Part shown: piece after piece, positions 62,387 through 64,000 of the stretch
How the letters are laid out: every line of letters starts with the position of its first letter
How positions within the stretch are numbered: position 1 is the stretch's first letter
Origin: Edaphocola aurantiacus
GTDB lineage: Bacteria; Bacteroidota; Bacteroidia; Chitinophagales; Chitinophagaceae
Direction: 5' to 3'
DNA: 64,000 bases
Assembly (NCBI RefSeq): GCF_019797745.1
Contig: NZ_VOSI01000001.1
Location: 62,001 to 126,000 of the forward strand
Translations under genes and position numbers: made by a program
The notes under the pieces: model-generated
Seen by the model: the letters and a program-made list of their open reading frames with translations, nothing else
The model's database searches: none
What the model was told of the DNA's origin: nothing

Positions 62387-64000
62387 TTAGAACTTGTAGG
62401 TAACGCTCACAAAGTAGTTGGCACCATAGCCATAGAAGTACTTGGCCGGGAAGCGCTCTACATTCTGTGTAGCGGCATCGAAACGCAACTGCTCAAAACC
62501 TCCGGTACGGATGTTCTTATTGTTCAGCAGGTTATTAACCCCAACATTGATGTACAGGAACATATCGTTGCTGGCCGATCTGATGTATTTCTTCAGTTTC
62601 AGGGAGGTACCACAGAACAGGTCTATGGTGTAATATGCCGGCAGCTTCTCCTGACCCAGGATATCGTTCCACTGTGGTGTACCTCTGGGTATAAACTCTA
62701 CTGCATCGGAAGTGAGGCGCGCAGGGTTTACGTCGATATAGTTGCGGTCAAAGAAGTTGAAGTTTACATTGGCCCACCAGTATTTAGGTGAGCTGTAGTT
62801 CAGCCCCAGTGTGTAGGCCGATTGCGGGCCCGATGCAACATAATAATCTTTCAGGTAGATGGTCTGCGTAGCTACTTTGGTAGAGGTATCATTGTCCAGG
62901 AATACGCTGGCCGTAGGACGGCTGGTATAGAAGGCTTGTGTCCAGCTGGCTACTGCGGTGGCAGACAGGCTCGGGCTGATCTTGGCTTTGAGGGCAAACT
63001 CTCCACCCAGGTTACGCATATTTACGCCTTGCAATACATAGTTTACAAACGTACGATAGTCTTCGTGGTAGAAACGTTTGATGTCGGTGATGTCTTTCAT
63101 CTCGGTTACAAACCCGCTCAGGCGACCATTCAGGAATGGTGAGCGCAGTAAATATCCACCTTCTAATGAAGTGATCTTTTCTACAACCGGGTTGTCTACA
63201 GCTTTGTTACGGGTACGCGGCGATACGAAGGTATTGTCAAATGTTGGAGCATTGGTCATGACAGCACCGTTTACGTACAGGTAGTTACGACCATCCAGTT
63301 TGTAGGTCAGTCCGCCCTTTACGGCATAGGTGAGGAAGTCGAAACGCTCTGACTGGCCTTCGGAATCTCCGGCAAACAGTCCATTTTTAAATATACCATT
63401 TCTACGGAAGCCTTCCATACCCAGGCGACCGGTCAGGAAGAAGTCTACTTTATTGTAGGTGAACTCGCCCTGTGCCCAAGCATAAGAGCGTACAAAGTCT
63501 GATTTGTAGTAATAACCATATTTATCGCCTTTGTACACAATACCATTAGGATTGTTGAGGTCATTCTGGTTGTAATCGTTGTTACCGATATAGGTACGCT
63601 CTGCAAACTGGTTCAGGTTTACATAATAGTCACCACCCAGCAGATCATAGGCTTTGCGGTAGCTTGCAGTCTTTTGCAGGATGCCTGCTACACCGGCAGT
63701 TACTTTTACGTGCTCTCCTACTACCTTTTGCAGTGTGGAATTGAGCATATACTTATTGATATCGTCTCTGTCCTCACCGATCAGGTATACCGAACGCTTG
63801 CCGGTAACGCCATTTACGGTACGTACATTCATACGGTTGGCACCATACAGTCGATCCCAGTTGACCTGCATACGACTTGGATCTGCCAGCAGGTAATCGC
63901 GCTGTGCATTGGCCATAGCCTCGTCTGCGCCTCTCGGATCGTACAGGTAATAGCTAGGCAGGTTGCGGTAGTAATCAGGACGAGGGTCCATAGCATTGTA
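62387..64000 (-). CDS. TonB-dependent outer-membrane receptor (C-terminal part, 5' partial)
   Basis: The frame is open to the window edge, so the ATG at 63991 is internal and the plug domain lies outside. The visible 537 residues are alternating amphipathic beta strands of a large outer-membrane barrel (for example GGLTYKLDGRNYLYVNGAVMTNAPTF and YTLGLNYSSPKYWWANVNFNFFDRNYIDV) and end in the aromatic barrel signature FVSVTYKF. It looks like the CarboxypepD_reg-like TonB-dependent receptors of Bacteroidota that import large substrates such as siderophores or glycans. No substrate can be named. A SusD-type partner is not downstream. Confidence 0.85.
   Translation of the reverse strand, partial: YNAMDPRPDYYRNLPSYYLYDPRGADEAMANAQRDYLLADPSRMQVNWDRLYGANRMNVRTVNGVTGKRSVYLIGEDRDDINKYMLNSTLQKVVGEHVKVTAGVAGILQKTASYRKAYDLLGGDYYVNLNQFAERTYIGNNDYNQNDLNNPNGIVYKGDKYGYYYKSDFVRSYAWAQGEFTYNKVDFFLTGRLGMEGFRRNGIFKNGLFAGDSEGQSERFDFLTYAVKGGLTYKLDGRNYLYVNGAVMTNAPTFDNTFVSPRTRNKAVDNPVVEKITSLEGGYLLRSPFLNGRLSGFVTEMKDITDIKRFYHEDYRTFVNYVLQGVNMRNLGGEFALKAKISPSLSATAVASWTQAFYTSRPTASVFLDNDTSTKVATQTIYLKDYYVASGPQSAYTLGLNYSSPKYWWANVNFNFFDRNYIDVNPARLTSDAVEFIPRGTPQWNDILGQEKLPAYYTIDLFCGTSLKLKKYIRSASNDMFLYINVGVNNLLNNKNIRTGGFEQLRFDAATQNVERFPAKYFYGYGANYFVSVTYKF

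Overview
The window looks like chromosomal DNA of a member of the Bacteroidota, most likely a Chitinophagaceae-type organism (inference from gene content, not a database match). The signs are two secreted proteins with C-terminal type IX secretion (T9SS) sorting domains, a PorT/SprT-like T9SS protein directly after menG, a fused SecDF, a DUF2027-Smr protein, a TonB-dependent receptor, and repeated promoters of the Bacteroidota form (TTTG or TTG, about 20 bases, then TAnnTTTG). Many genes end in long perfect hairpins.

Layout. 1-3.6 kb: the end of a DUF3857/transglutaminase-like protein, class I aldolase and a short RecQ. 4.4-5.9 kb: a T9SS cargo protein. 6.1-12.2 kb: ileS, an H1-like/DksA-like fusion, a flippase-like membrane protein and an ADP-heptose pathway adenylyltransferase. 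12.2-15.5 kb (minus): lptF/G-type permease, tgt and trxB. 15.7-18.3 kb: a small membrane protein, a PNPOx-like stress protein, a PfpI/DJ-1 protein and an unknown secreted protein.

18.4-25.3 kb is a clearly different, AT-rich accessory stretch. It holds a gene remnant, an IS1595-type transposase broken by one in-frame TGA, a two-gene AAA15-like ATPase plus Toprim-like protein cassette (the best candidate for a poorly described anti-phage system), small secreted proteins, a leaderless peptidoglycan-binding/lysozyme-like protein, and a 130-bp inverted-repeat element with long G and C runs. 25.3-27.2 kb has a membrane protein and an SRPBCC-DinB fusion.

27.3-35.6 kb (minus): rpoC and rpoB, with rpoB preceded by its own promoter and not by rplJ/rplL. 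35.9-39.7 kb: GNAT, menG, porT, lgt and a small conserved protein. 39.7-44.2 kb: NlpC/P60 lipoprotein, TRIC-type channel, pyrF, trmD, two small membrane proteins and the Smr protein. 44.4-47.5 kb: secDF.

47.6-52.9 kb is a divergon: a MocR/PdxR-type PLP-binding regulator faces five tightly packed or overlapping genes (two GNATs, an AAA ATPase, a YggS-type PLP protein and a class I glutamine amidotransferase). A candidate operator lies between them and a structured RNA-like segment lies downstream of the regulator. A convergent DoxX gene follows. 53.5-64 kb: a second T9SS cargo protein, a lipoprotein zinc peptidase, an L,D-transpeptidase-like protein, a polyprenyl synthetase, a B12-binding radical SAM protein, a tandem repeat array of about 110 bp, and the C-terminal part of a TonB-dependent receptor that runs off the window. 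No tRNA, rRNA or CRISPR array was recognised.
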